Below, one piece after another: positions 47,816-58,125 of a stretch of DNA of 64,000 nucleotides. Each line of letters begins with the position of its first letter. The first letter of the stretch is position 1. This DNA is from Liolophura sinensis. Its lineage: Eukaryota > Mollusca > Polyplacophora > Chitonida > Chitonidae. The notes beneath the pieces are model-generated. The model saw only the letters and a program-made list of their open reading frames with translations. It did no database searches and was not told the DNA's origin. The translations under genes were made by a program, and so were the position numbers. The stretch spans positions 8,483,504 through 8,547,503 of the forward strand of contig NC_088298.1 in assembly GCF_032854445.1 (NCBI RefSeq), in the 5' to 3' direction.

Positions 47816-50264
47816 AGCGCCGTTTGTTTGATGAGCGACCTGATCGAAAACTTTTGCGTTCCCGGGATACGTTGGTAGATGTTTTTTTTTCCAACCTGTG
47901 CTAGCTAAGACGACCTGATGTCTGGTTTTCGAGGCAAATTGCTCTTGAATCGTCGCATTTAGCAAACAGTCGGACCGAAATGTTTTCCTTGGCTAGTTGA
48001 AGTGTTGTCAGTTTCCCCAGAGAATAGACGAGAGGGATTAAGACTGCTTTGCCGCTGTTACTGGAGGGTTTTACCGCTGGATTTTTTTTCTTCTAAAATT
48101 CTTCTAACGCCGACCTCTGCCACGCGCAAAAACTATTTTGTAAAAAAAGATGACTGATAATGGTGGCTGCGTATTAACCAAGCCTCAGGACGGCGAGATG
48201 TATTTCGATAATGATACAAAAGAAAACTAAACCATAAGTTAAAATAGTAATACCAAGCAAAAGCTTAATACATTTCCATCTTTTCAAATCCCAAACTACA
48301 TTTCAAATTATTTTCTAAAACCAGGCCACAGCTGTATGCCCATCCTCGTTGCCACCGAGCTTGTTCCAAAGAAAGATAACCGAGGATAACATTTCTTATA
48401 TATAATATATACCTTTTCCATATAAGGAAAACGTTAGCCCTCACACCTGCTGCACGAGAGGCTACAATCTCTGACGGCAGCCTTTGCCATAAATCCCACT
48501 GCAGCAGCGTTCGCTGATTGCACCAGCTCGCTATCAGCATGGCGAGCGTAGGCATGTAGCGGAAACTCGGCTGTCGTCTGCTCCTTTCATTTCACGCAGT
48601 GCCTTTCTGCAGGGTCGCATCTGGCGCGCGCTGCGAAGCCCTCCTTGCCGAGGCGTTTTTATCGTGAACGCAGGAACGGATTTCAACGATATTAGTCTCT
48701 CGTAAACAATTCTCATCCTCAGAGAAGTGACAGGAGTTTTTTGACTGCGGACCCAGAAAAAGATGTGGGCATTACTCCCGTGCCTTTTATCATCAACACA
48801 TATAGTGCCTGGATGAAACTACACATGTCCAAGTCTTGTATAGATGATAGGCCTTGTTGACATCTCTTTATGACTAAATACCCGTAACAGCTCCAATCTT
48901 TGAAAGGCGTCTAGATATCGAAGCAGTTGTAACGCAGCATGCCTCAAAATATGCGGACAATATTATACAGTGTAATGTCTACCCACTAAAACATTTACGC
49001 GGATCGTATACCCGGCTTCCTCTCGATGGACCTGGACGGCCTTGTGTGCGACAGCCTCGGGGAGTCCCGCTGGAATTCACCAAGTGCCAAGACAAAAGGG
49101 TGTAAGCTCATCTCTGCCTGCAGCTATATTACCAATGTACCCAATTTAAAAAGTATCAGTGTTTCACCACCACTAGACAGTCGTGTCTGACGTTACCAGC
49201 TGCTGGAGTGGCCAGCCCTATACGTGAACAAACGAGCGTCGGGGAAGTTGCATGACTGTAGGTATAGGTGATCATAAAATCCACACGATTCCTGCCTGCT
49301 CGACTTTCGTTATGATCACGGCCTGGTAAAACGTGTCTGACCGTCGACTGTCCAAATGACGGTGAACAATTAGTGCAAAGGGGAGGTGGCCAGGACTTTA
49401 CTGCGGTTTACCGCCGACTTGCGTTTGCCTTTCACCAATTCCGACGTCCTCTATGTGGGGTTTTCCCGATGGTGTGGTGATTGTACTACATAGACTTGCT
49501 TTGCCTTCCACCAAGTCCTCTGGGGTCATCTCTGCGGTTCTCTATGTGGGCACCCTGTAGCTTTTCCGATGGTGTGCTGCTCATACATAAACCAAAAGCG
49601 CCCCAAAGAAGAAGTAGATACCTTCAATCTCGATAAGATGAACAAATCTGGTTTCTTTGACGGTTGGTATGTGCTCTCTGATTTTTGCGTTGAGACAGAA
49701 TTGGAAGTTTAGAGGTTATTTTGGTTATTTAGTTCCAACCATTAGCTAACAGATTCAATCGATTTGTTGTTGTTGTTGTTGGAGACAATAACCTTGCGAG
49801 TCCGTTAATTCATTCTACCAAAATGAACTTACTTTCCCGTGGTCCTAAAGTCTTTTGTTTTGTTGTTTGTTTTGTGTTTTTTTTTGTTTTGTGTTTTTTT
49901 TTTTTGTTTTGTAGTAGACTGAGCGAAGGATGGTACTGGCTCAGTAGCTGTATGCTGTTAAAAAACGTCAAATCCCCACGGCATTTGAAGCACAACATAT
50001 GCATTACTGGGAGATGTCAGAATAAAATGAAAAAATGTTCTGTGGTAGACAAATACCATCTTGTTGAATTCCCTGTAGATTTTAACGATTTTTGTCGTTT
50101 CCCAAACATCATTTTTTCCCATTCTCATGCTGTTTTCAAAAGTGAAAAACTGGTAAAGCCTCATTACCCTTTCACCGATCCAAAATTGTGACCTATATCT
50201 TGACAAACGTGTGAAATGTACTCGCGTTGTTTTCATAAAAAGCTGTGATGTTCTTTTCTAAAAC

Positions 50265-50455
50265 AACAACAATAATGATCAAGTACAACTGTGTTCTCAA
50301 CACGTCCCAAAACCACAGGGAGTCATCCGGGCTCTTCCCCTATTGACAATCTCTCCCTTAAGTAGCATACCTTGTATAAATCAAGTTGCTTGCTTGTAAA
50401 TGCATGGCCTCTACCCATTGGGCCACCCCTCTTAGGACGAGGCCCAGTAACCATC
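50265..50455 (-). mobile_element. SINE-like element with tRNA-like head
   Basis: On the minus strand gtggcccaatgggtagaggc (50435-50400 region) fits an A-box. The body continues gggagagattgtcaataggg, gaagagcccggatgactccc to the left. No clear B-box or tail was found, so this is a tentative call. Confidence 0.3.
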
Positions 50456-51346
50456 AATTAGCCACTTATTGCGGGCTGTAAATGCTTCACTGTCAAGTCT
50501 GATTTACTCTCAATATAAACCATTATACGTCAAAGGCATACAATGGGCGAAAGGTATAATTTGCTAAATCGACTTTCACATTCAAAACCGAGCATTGGTG
50601 TAACGCGGTGCACATAATGTTTGCCAATGAATCACTACGTTTTAAACAAATATTCGAAAGCGGACTTCGGCGTTGGACTATGCGTAAAGTGCTTGCAGTT
50701 CGACCGCAACGTTCCAAATCCGACTTGGCAAAGCACGAGTTGTTACACATCGACTATAGTAATACAATTACCTTATGTAACGGTTTTAATTGGCTTGTAG
50801 TTCCAATTTTAACGTACACAGCTCTCAAAATTAACTTGTTCGATTGATATTGTTTGCACTTTAACCATTTCTATTGCTGTGATTTTGAACACTGTGTAGT
50901 TGTATAATAGAGACTATAACAGGAAAACAAACCTTCTTATTTTTTTTTTTTACAGTTTTCCTTTTGTTGTTTCCTACGAATTCTAGGGTATTTAGTGGAG
51001 CTACTTGAAAAATGTTGATAAAAGCATTTACTTACAAAACGTAGCTGTTTAAATTAAAAGAAAGCTATAATATGAAGTAAGGTTCATCATACAGACAACT
51101 GAAAACTAGGTGTAAAAATACATTCATTAATGGTGATCAAAGGCATTCAAATATTTGAATTCTACTGTGGGCTTTATGGGCCATACTGACGTTATTTAGG
51201 AACTCTGACGCCACATCACCTTTTTTTCCTGATGTTCACCAGAAGGAAGGAATTTTTCAGAACATTATTTCAGTAATCTTTTACTCATGGGTTAAAAGAG
51301 TTATTGCAATATTCAGGGTCGTGATTAAAGTTGGAAAAACTTCCTG

Positions 51347-51354
51347 TGACGTCA
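51347..51354. promoter_or_regulatory. CRE palindrome TGACGTCA
   Basis: Exact full CRE, about 4.1 kb before the innexin exon. Confidence 0.28.
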
Positions 51355-53169
51355 GAGGTCCTTAACTCCGATAGTATGGTCTATGAAACCCAATTTAAAA
51401 TTTAAAGGTTTTATCGCCATTAACTCTCTTCTCAAAAAACAATAAATGAAAGTATATTTATGCACAGTTTTAGGTTGTATGATTCATATTTACCTTTCTT
51501 TTACTTTAATGGTCTGTTTTTGATAAATGAACGGGAAAATATTTGGAAGAATCTTTTATTTCCATCATACCTGGTGTTACATTTCACTTTGATTATGTTG
51601 TATGTCTACAATTTATAGCCTGTTTAAAATAAGCGCCACCTGGATCCAAGCTTGGCTTTCAAAAGTACCTTGTGGCCTACCCTACATCCCCAAACTTTGT
51701 GGAATACAACCTGAATATATCCGACTACAAAACATGCAGTGAGATCTAGGAAGTCCTGTAGTGGAGGCCTACTTGTATATACGGGTATTTTGTATTCAAA
51801 TCCCTTTGGGCCCATTGGTGGGAATATTGTGATGCAAGGATAGCCAGAATTTGTGATATACTATCGGTATGATATTGTAGATTGGAAAAGGCATAATCCA
51901 CAATTAAGACTCAATAGTGTTATTATAGCAGTATGACACAAGATAGGAAATATAATAACTGAGACTGAGTTGTGTGTAATAATTCAGCATACAGACGGGT
52001 AAACCGTTACTCCATTTGTGGCAGTGTGAAACACACAGAGCCAGTTGTTTTGTTAACATTCGGATCAGTGACGTGTGATACATTGCCAATATGCAGTTTG
52101 TTTTTACCCATAGCTAATCTGGATAACGTTACCAGTTTGCATATCTCAGATTATCCTCTATGTGATAATATCTCATGTTATCTATCTGTACTTAAAACGG
52201 ATACTTTGAGGGTTTCGAGGAAACTAGCAGAAAACAACCACCAATGTAAGAAATAGGACTGATAAATCAACTTGTTAGCCAAAGAGCACCATAGTGTCTC
52301 TAATTAGAGTGAGATATTGTTGTCAAACTGCTAAATTAAGCAAGAAAAGAAACCAGCAAAAAACACAATAGCATGACCAGAACATCGGTGTAAGTGATAC
52401 TTTCACTGTTTCCAACGGTTGCCATACAATGGTTATTTGCTCAGGCGAGTGTAGGTCTCCGAAAACTCGTACATTGTCTTTTTTAATCCCCACGGCGGAG
52501 AGTCTTATAAAATCCGTGTTGTATTATTTTGTTCTCGGATTCACAGTGGATAGCTGTATCCGGTTATCCTGGTAAAGTTGAGTTAGTCCAAATTACAAAA
52601 CAGTCATTTATCAGAATAATACACAGGCCTGTCTCATAAAACTCCGAACCTTTCCGGATTATTGCGTGTTCATATTTTTTGCTGCACCATCATGCTGACT
52701 TTTTGATCGAATTGCTCCGGTTTCTTGTTCAGTGAAGAAACATTTAACTCCCCTCACGACCTTCAGTTTATGCCTCAAATATCGAATTACTTCCCGCGTT
52801 AAAAAAGATTTTCGGCGATATTAAACCAGGAAATAAATCTGTATGGACCACGTAGTCTATATTAAAAATTACTGATGTATTCTAATGTTGCACAAAAAAT
52901 AATATCACGGTATTCCATGGGAAAGCCGAAATAGTAGCCTAGCATGAAATAAGGTATCTCACCTCAGGTAACTGGTGAAAAAACACGTTAGCTTGTATCA
53001 CAAGATTACCAGCCTAAAATTTTGTACCACACCCGTGTTTAAAACATTTTTGCACATCATTCTTGGGATTTAATCTCCATGCACTATTTGGCAAACCTTC
53101 AAGACAGGTCACTTGAGTCACGTTTGATCCTTTCCTGGCTTTTGACTCACTGCTCGAAAAACACTATGA

Positions 53170-53177
53170 TGACGTCA
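53170..53177. promoter_or_regulatory. CRE palindrome TGACGTCA
   Basis: Exact full CRE, about 2.3 kb before the innexin exon. Confidence 0.3.
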
Positions 53178-53796
53178 GCCTTGTTGCGATGTTCTCGGCA
53201 AAATTTTATTTACTGTGGGATAATTCACACCGAGGTAATCACCACAATGCCTCAGAAGGGCTTCATATAAAACCGGGACATAGCGGTCAGACGGAAAAGG
53301 GACCACAGGGAAATCTTCTGGAAAACGTATTTCTGGCATGTCCAGATATGTAAAGGAGCTAATCAGATGGAGAAATATTTCGAAATTGACTCTTTGAATG
53401 AGCGGAACGGGCGGAGGCGAGGATTGCTTTTAACGAGGCGTAGCAACCATGCCTATACATATCTAAAACTAATCAAAGCCAGCAGTTCGTATGCAGGAGC
53501 TCCACGATTCTTCTTTCCAAACCGTATGGCACATTTTACCAAGTACAGAACAATGGTGTTTCCTCACCACATTTTCCTTTAAACAACATATACTTGTAAT
53601 TTTATGTTTAACAAAAGTAGTGGCTGTTTCTGAGGGTCTTGATTGCACTTTTCAAACTCAAACTCAACATCGAAATTTGATTTCAGCCAAGTATATCTAA
53701 ACCATATGGTAAATAACACGAGGGTGTCACGGAAAACTTACACGAGCCCCATTGTACCGTGACATGAGCACGTCTTGCACCACATATAAATCAAAA

Positions 53797-53841
53797 TCCG
53801 CCGGTATACTTGAGTACGTTAAACACCAATGAAAAAAATAA
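53797..53841 (+). mobile_element. 45-bp SINE tail insertion
   Basis: It holds ccggtatacttgagtacg, ttaaacaccaatg and a short A-rich end, matching the SINE tail with one small deletion in the gtacggcgtaaaac segment. Flanks ATATAAATCAAAA (53784-53796) and ATATAAATTAAAA (53842-53854) agree at 12 of 13 bases, which supports an insertion with target-site duplication. The flanks are AT-rich, so this is weaker than the 41415 case. Confidence 0.55.
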
Positions 53842-54602
53842 ATATAAATTAAAACATTTATTATTAAATTGATTTTAACTTGGAACACCTATACGTTTAT
53901 AACTTCGCTTCTTTATAAATTTTTTTTGACTTACTGACATAAAAAATGTCCTGTTTCTGTCGACTGGCTTTTTGTGCTAGTTTTGACCAGGTTGTGCATC
54001 CTTGATGGTCATTTGGTCGCCATACGGTAGTCTCGTGCATAACGTAAATGATCTCTCGCGTGCTAGAACAAATTTTAAACATCGCCATATAGTCCCCCAC
54101 GTAGCAGCGTAACCCCCGAATGGATCATTTTAGTTTACAGAAGCCAAAGATTGTATCGCTTGCATCTATTAGTGTTGATGCGTGCTCCATGGATTGTTGG
54201 CAGTGCCGTTACACCGTATTCAGGTGGTGTTTTACTGGGATAAAGACCCCCATTCCGACAATTGCCCGAGGCTCAGATATCATCCCGTATCTGTTTTATT
54301 TATGGCATCGTGGACCTAGGTCTGTACAAAAGCCCTCGACAACCCCCCCCCCCCCCCAGCATCTCAACGCTAAGGAAGTTAGATGCGTTTTGCACCCAAT
54401 GCTCACATTTGACGCCCGCCTCGAATTTCCAAAAAAAAGGCCTTTAGAACCAAGTCTAAATACATTTATTACCCCAATGACACCAGACAAGCTTTACCTT
54501 GGTACTGATAATGTTTAGGCCGAATTGACAAATCCGTTTTTTTGGGTTTTGCAGTCTTAATTTAGTTCCCAGTGATAATCCCATGCAACATTCAAAAGCA
54601 AC

Positions 54603-54706
54603 AATCTGTTGTTTGAGTGATACGCGAATGTATCTTGTTATTATAATATAAAATGCTGTGTCATATTCAACGTCTTATCCTGTTAGCCTAATACAATCTT
54701 TATGTT
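54603..54706 (+). repeat. Dispersed repeat, copy 2
   Basis: Same order of motifs as 23131-23236: aatctgttgtttgagtgata, gaatgtatcttgttatta, aatgctgtgtcatattcaac, gttagcctaatacaatct. The two are about 31 kb apart. Confidence 0.65.
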
Positions 54707-55250
54707 GACTTAATAGCATGTGTGTGTTCTGTACTTAACAGAATGATCTCGATGCATTCTATTACCATACAAACAACAGACTTTGTGTTCAATTATTTAT
54801 TACATTATGTTTTAAGAGAAGGGTCGCCTTTGTTGAACGCGTCTTTGTTGAACGCGAAATATTTAATATTTGTTCCAATGTTTTTCAGTGTAAATAAAAC
54901 ATTTTTTACGTCTATTGGAACATTCATCACCAATACCTGTAACTTTTACTGCATATTCACGCGACAGCTGCAAATATGGAGGAAATATCGATATACAAAG
55001 TGTATGCAGTACAGATGTTGATGAAAAGTACTATTTGCTTTCTACAAAATGTAAATGCCATGTATGTAAACCACTATAGTGTGCAGTTCTTACTCATTTC
55101 CTCACAGAGTGTGCTGTTCCCGCAATACTAACTCTTACTGAATGCAATTCCAACACAATTTTGTTCATGAAGTGTGTAATTCTGGCACTATATGTATATG
55201 CTTTAATATATATATAGGTGTGGAACTCTATTGGCTGAATTCGCTCATGA

Positions 55251-55476
55251 ATTCATTGTTTTCCATGTTTTGTTATCTGTTTTCTCTTCCAGAGGCATCA
55301 TCACTCATTCATTCGTTCTCTCATTTAATAATTATTTTTCCTTGTTTTCTTCTCTGCCACTGGCTTCATAGTGTTCTAGACCACCTCGATCATGCAATTA
55401 CTCATTCATTCGTTCGTTCATTTATTCATTGCTTTCCTTGTGTTCTTCTCTTCCGCAGGCTTGATAGTGTTCTAGG
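55251..55476 (+). repeat. Decayed tandem copies of the innexin acceptor and exon edge
   Basis: Three successive blocks share the order (attc)n-rich DNA, ttcc(t/a)tg, a T/C tract and the exon-edge sequence. The real boundary is the last block. The middle block starts 96 bp earlier: from ttccttg at about 55338 it matches the real one at roughly 37 of 42 ungapped positions, including ATAGTGTTCTAG, but its AG acceptor is mutated (ccactggc instead of cgcaggc). The first block, about 77 bp further upstream, is weaker but keeps a usable-looking acceptor, ctcttccag, ending near 55292. The 96-bp spacing is a multiple of three, so the frame stays open through the last two copies. What I infer is local duplication of the intron-exon junction followed by decay. 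Confidence 0.7.
55425..55458 (+). promoter_or_regulatory. 3' splice site of the innexin exon
   Basis: A pyrimidine-rich run (gctttccttgtgttcttctc) is followed by ttccgcag, a strong eukaryotic acceptor, ending at 55458. Downstream coding begins at once with residues that align to the usual innexin N-terminus (LDSVLGSFATYARLKGRYDDDW). Upstream the same frame stays open but its translation looks like translated low-complexity DNA (many S, F, H, L). This transition is why the exon start is placed here. The phase leaves one base (G) of the first codon on this exon. Confidence 0.85.
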
Positions 55477-56665
55477 CAGTTTCGCCACCTATGCCCGGTT
55501 AAAGGGACGCTACGACGATGACTGGATAGACCGGCTGCACCATTTGTACACCACCATCGTACTGATCATCTTCACCATTGTGGTCAGCACCAAACAGTAT
55601 GTCGGCGAACCGATCCACTGCTGGTGCCCGGGGGAATTCACCAAGAGCCACGTGGACTACACCAACAACGTCTGCTGGATCTCTAACACTTACTACATTC
55701 CGCTTTACGAAGAGATCCCTACGATGGACGAACCAAAGAAGCAGAAGGAAATCGGCTACTACCAGTGGGTACCCATGATACTACTCTTCCAAGCGTTGCT
55801 CTTCAAGCTTCCCTGCATCATGTGGCGTATTCTTAGCACCACGTCCGGAGTCAACTTGGACCGGATCGTGACACTGGCCGCCGAGACGCAGTTCATCGCG
55901 CCTGAGGACCGGGAACGCACCATCAAGCACATCGCGCGCTACATGGATCGCTGGCTGGAGAATGCGCGGGAATACCGTTCTGGATGTTGTATTCGCCTCC
56001 GACAGCAGCTCGCGAACTATTGCTGTTTGCTGTGCGGGAAGCGATACGGGAACTACCTGGTGGCCATTTACATGATTATTAAATGCCTGTACCTGGCAAA
56101 CGCGATAGGTCAGTTGTTCATCCTGAACGCATTCCTGGGGACGAACTATAACATCTACGGCTTTGACATCATGAGTCAGTTGATTCAAGGCAATAACTGG
56201 AGTGAGTCGCCTCGATTCCCCCGCGTCACACTCTGCGACTTCGAGATCCGCCGGCTGGGAAACCTTAATCGTTACACCGTGCAGTGCGTTTTGCCAATAA
56301 ATTTGTTTAATGAGAAAATTTTTATTTTCATATGGTTTTGGCTAGTATTCGTCGCAGCACTTAGTGTTTTGAACTTTCTTATCTGGATCTACACAATTGT
56401 TGTCAGGCCTCAGCGGATACGGTATCTGAAGAAATTCCTGAAAGTCAACGAGTGTTATAAGTCGGAACTGGACAAAAAGCTCGCGGTAAAGTTCGCGGAA
56501 CAATATCTCCGACAAGATGGCATCTTCGTTCTTCGGCTTGTCGGGAAGAACGCGAACGACGTGTTGGTGTCCGAGTTAATCTTACAGCTTTGGAATCAAT
56601 ATCGAAACAAACCTCTGTTTCGTCACACCGGAAATCAAATAAATGATGACAATAGTAACGTGTGA
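55459..56665 (+). CDS. Innexin gap-junction channel protein, main (3'-terminal) coding exon
   Basis: Innexins form gap junctions between invertebrate cells and non-junctional channels in the plasma membrane. The frame runs 401 codons to TGA at 56663-56665; with a start Met it gives about 402 residues, normal for the family. Counting that Met as 1: the N-terminal motif YDDDWIDRL is at 19-27; TM1 at about 30-45; first extracellular loop with KQYVGEPIHCWCP (46-58) and CWISNTYYIP (73-82), whose C55 and C73 sit where the loop-1 disulphide cysteines are expected; TM2 opens with the signature YYQWVPMILLFQ (101-112); TM3 about 200-223; second loop cysteines C260 and C277, the latter in YTVQCVLPINLFNEK; TM4 about 288-312; then a cytoplasmic tail of about 90 residues ending in NDDNSNV. 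No in-frame Met precedes M90 inside the exon, so translation must start upstream. The acceptor ends at 55458, leaving a lone G before CTT GAT, so a start codon split as AT|G is the simplest model. All four membrane segments and loop cysteines are present; no damage is visible. No polyadenylation signal was found close to the stop. Family call is very secure; the subtype is not assigned. Confidence 0.96.
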
Positions 56666-57471
56666 CAAATTGTGCAAAAGGGTCGCTTTGTAGACAAAAT
56701 CACTTTGGCCAGATGCATAAGGGATTACTTTAATTGTGACGGCGATGGAGATGTGAACCCCAAAGCGGAGATCATGTGAAGACCGGAAAATATTGTTCCT
56801 CTAGCATGTGTGATGTTGTCAGAGCGGAAAATGGCGAGAACGCAGATTTTATTTCCACAGATGGCCACAGGTAGGCGTGTTCACTAGCAGTATGCGCGGG
56901 TAAGCTCTTCGGATGAGACGATCTCGCCATCGTGAAGTAAAACAATTGTCTTGAGAGATGGCGTTACCAGAATGTGCAGAGAGACATTTTTCTGTTTTCA
57001 GCGTCAAACCACGATCACCGTCCACGGGACAATACGCGTTAAGCACTGGGGGCGCTATCTCTCTTGGCTGATTGAAACAGCATTAGAACATTTGCTAATT
57101 TCAGATAAAGAAAGCGTTAGAGTTTGTAAAAGGAAAAGAAATCACAATAATCGACACTTTCGCCTTTCATTAGCGATTTATGAAACAAAAACTCTAAAAG
57201 TTGTCGGTAAACATTGTAATCGTGTTCGGGTATACCCACATTTGCCAAAAACAGTTTTTTTTTTTACCTTTTTGCACTGCAACACTGTTGACGACAACAA
57301 CAACAACAACAATGCCACCATTTTTGGGCACGCATGATATATCTCAGATTCAGTTTATGTTTAGCAGTGCCTTAGAATTTTTTTTATAAACATTCACGAA
57401 AAGCATGAATCGGTGTACAGTATACTGCCAAAATCAGCAAACCAGAGAGTAGATAAAATCAGTGCTGGGTA

Positions 57472-57479
57472 TGACGTCA
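57472..57479. promoter_or_regulatory. CRE palindrome TGACGTCA
   Basis: Exact; extends to ATGACGTCAT. About 0.8 kb after the innexin stop. Confidence 0.3.
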
Positions 57480-58075
57480 TCATCGGATGTGATCAACAAA
57501 GCATTAGAGTGACGTTTCCCAGACGACCCGCATTATTACGTCACTGTATGGGAACCGGAAACAAAATTAAAAGCCGTAACCAAAGAAATTCCCGTCAGGC
57601 ATCGTTTGCATCTTCGCTATCAGAGAAACTGCATCAGAGAAAGCTTTACTCGGCAATTACGCCAAGGTGTGGGCATGGACACTGTTCACACGGCCAGATT
57701 CTGAGGAGAAGAGGTGCAAGGCCAAAAGATGAAGACGGAGTGGCGCTAAGGCACATAAAAATACAGATATGACTCATATGCAAATGGCAAATATATATTA
57801 TTGTGCTGTATAATGTACAAAAAATATGAGAAAATATGTATCTCTGTAAAGAGAAAACAAAAAAAAAAAACGAATGCATCACGGCATATTTAGTTAGAAG
57901 CCCAGGTGCCTAGTTCACAGTGAATATATTCCGCCAGGATGAACTTGTTCCCACTAGGGAAGGTAGACTTCGGATGGTAAGACGCTATGGATGGCGTAGT
58001 CACAAGCATTGTTTATACGATTGTTATGTATACATTTTATGTATCTGTATTTACCTTTATCTGATATAGTCTAGA

Positions 58076-58077
<2 letters not shown>

Positions 58078-58124
<47 letters not shown>
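58078..58124. repeat. (TA)n microsatellite, ~46 bp
   Basis: Uninterrupted alternating T and A. Confidence 0.97.

Positions 58125-58125
<1 letters not shown>

Larger units (their letters stand above)
45630..50264. other. Non-coding stretch
   Basis: Unique DNA with one CRE, one X-box, a (gtt)n tract at 49764-49780 and a T/G-rich stretch at 49855-49910. No frame shows a known domain. Confidence 0.55.
50456..55250. other. Non-coding stretch upstream of the innexin exon
   Basis: It should contain the innexin intron and possibly its 5' exon and promoter, which I could not identify. It holds two CRE sites, the 45-bp SINE tail, a 15-C run (54343-54357) and the dispersed repeat at 54603. A candidate donor 'at|gtatgt' lies at 55060-55067. 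Confidence 0.5.

Noticed and set aside
48265-48555. 96-codon minus-strand frame with protein-like composition
   Set aside because: No known motif, no splice sites weighed in its favour, not distinguishable from chance.
55142-55458. In-frame extension upstream of the innexin exon, starting at a Met at 55142
   Set aside because: It crosses a strong acceptor, its translation is low-complexity (S/F/H/L-rich, from attc repeats), and innexins do not carry a 105-residue N-terminal extension.
55781-56188. Antisense open frame of 135 codons across the innexin
   Set aside because: Shadow of the real gene: it lies wholly inside the innexin on the other strand and shows no domain.
57413-57772. 119-codon open frame downstream of the innexin
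   Set aside because: No family signature and no splice context; basic composition alone is not evidence.
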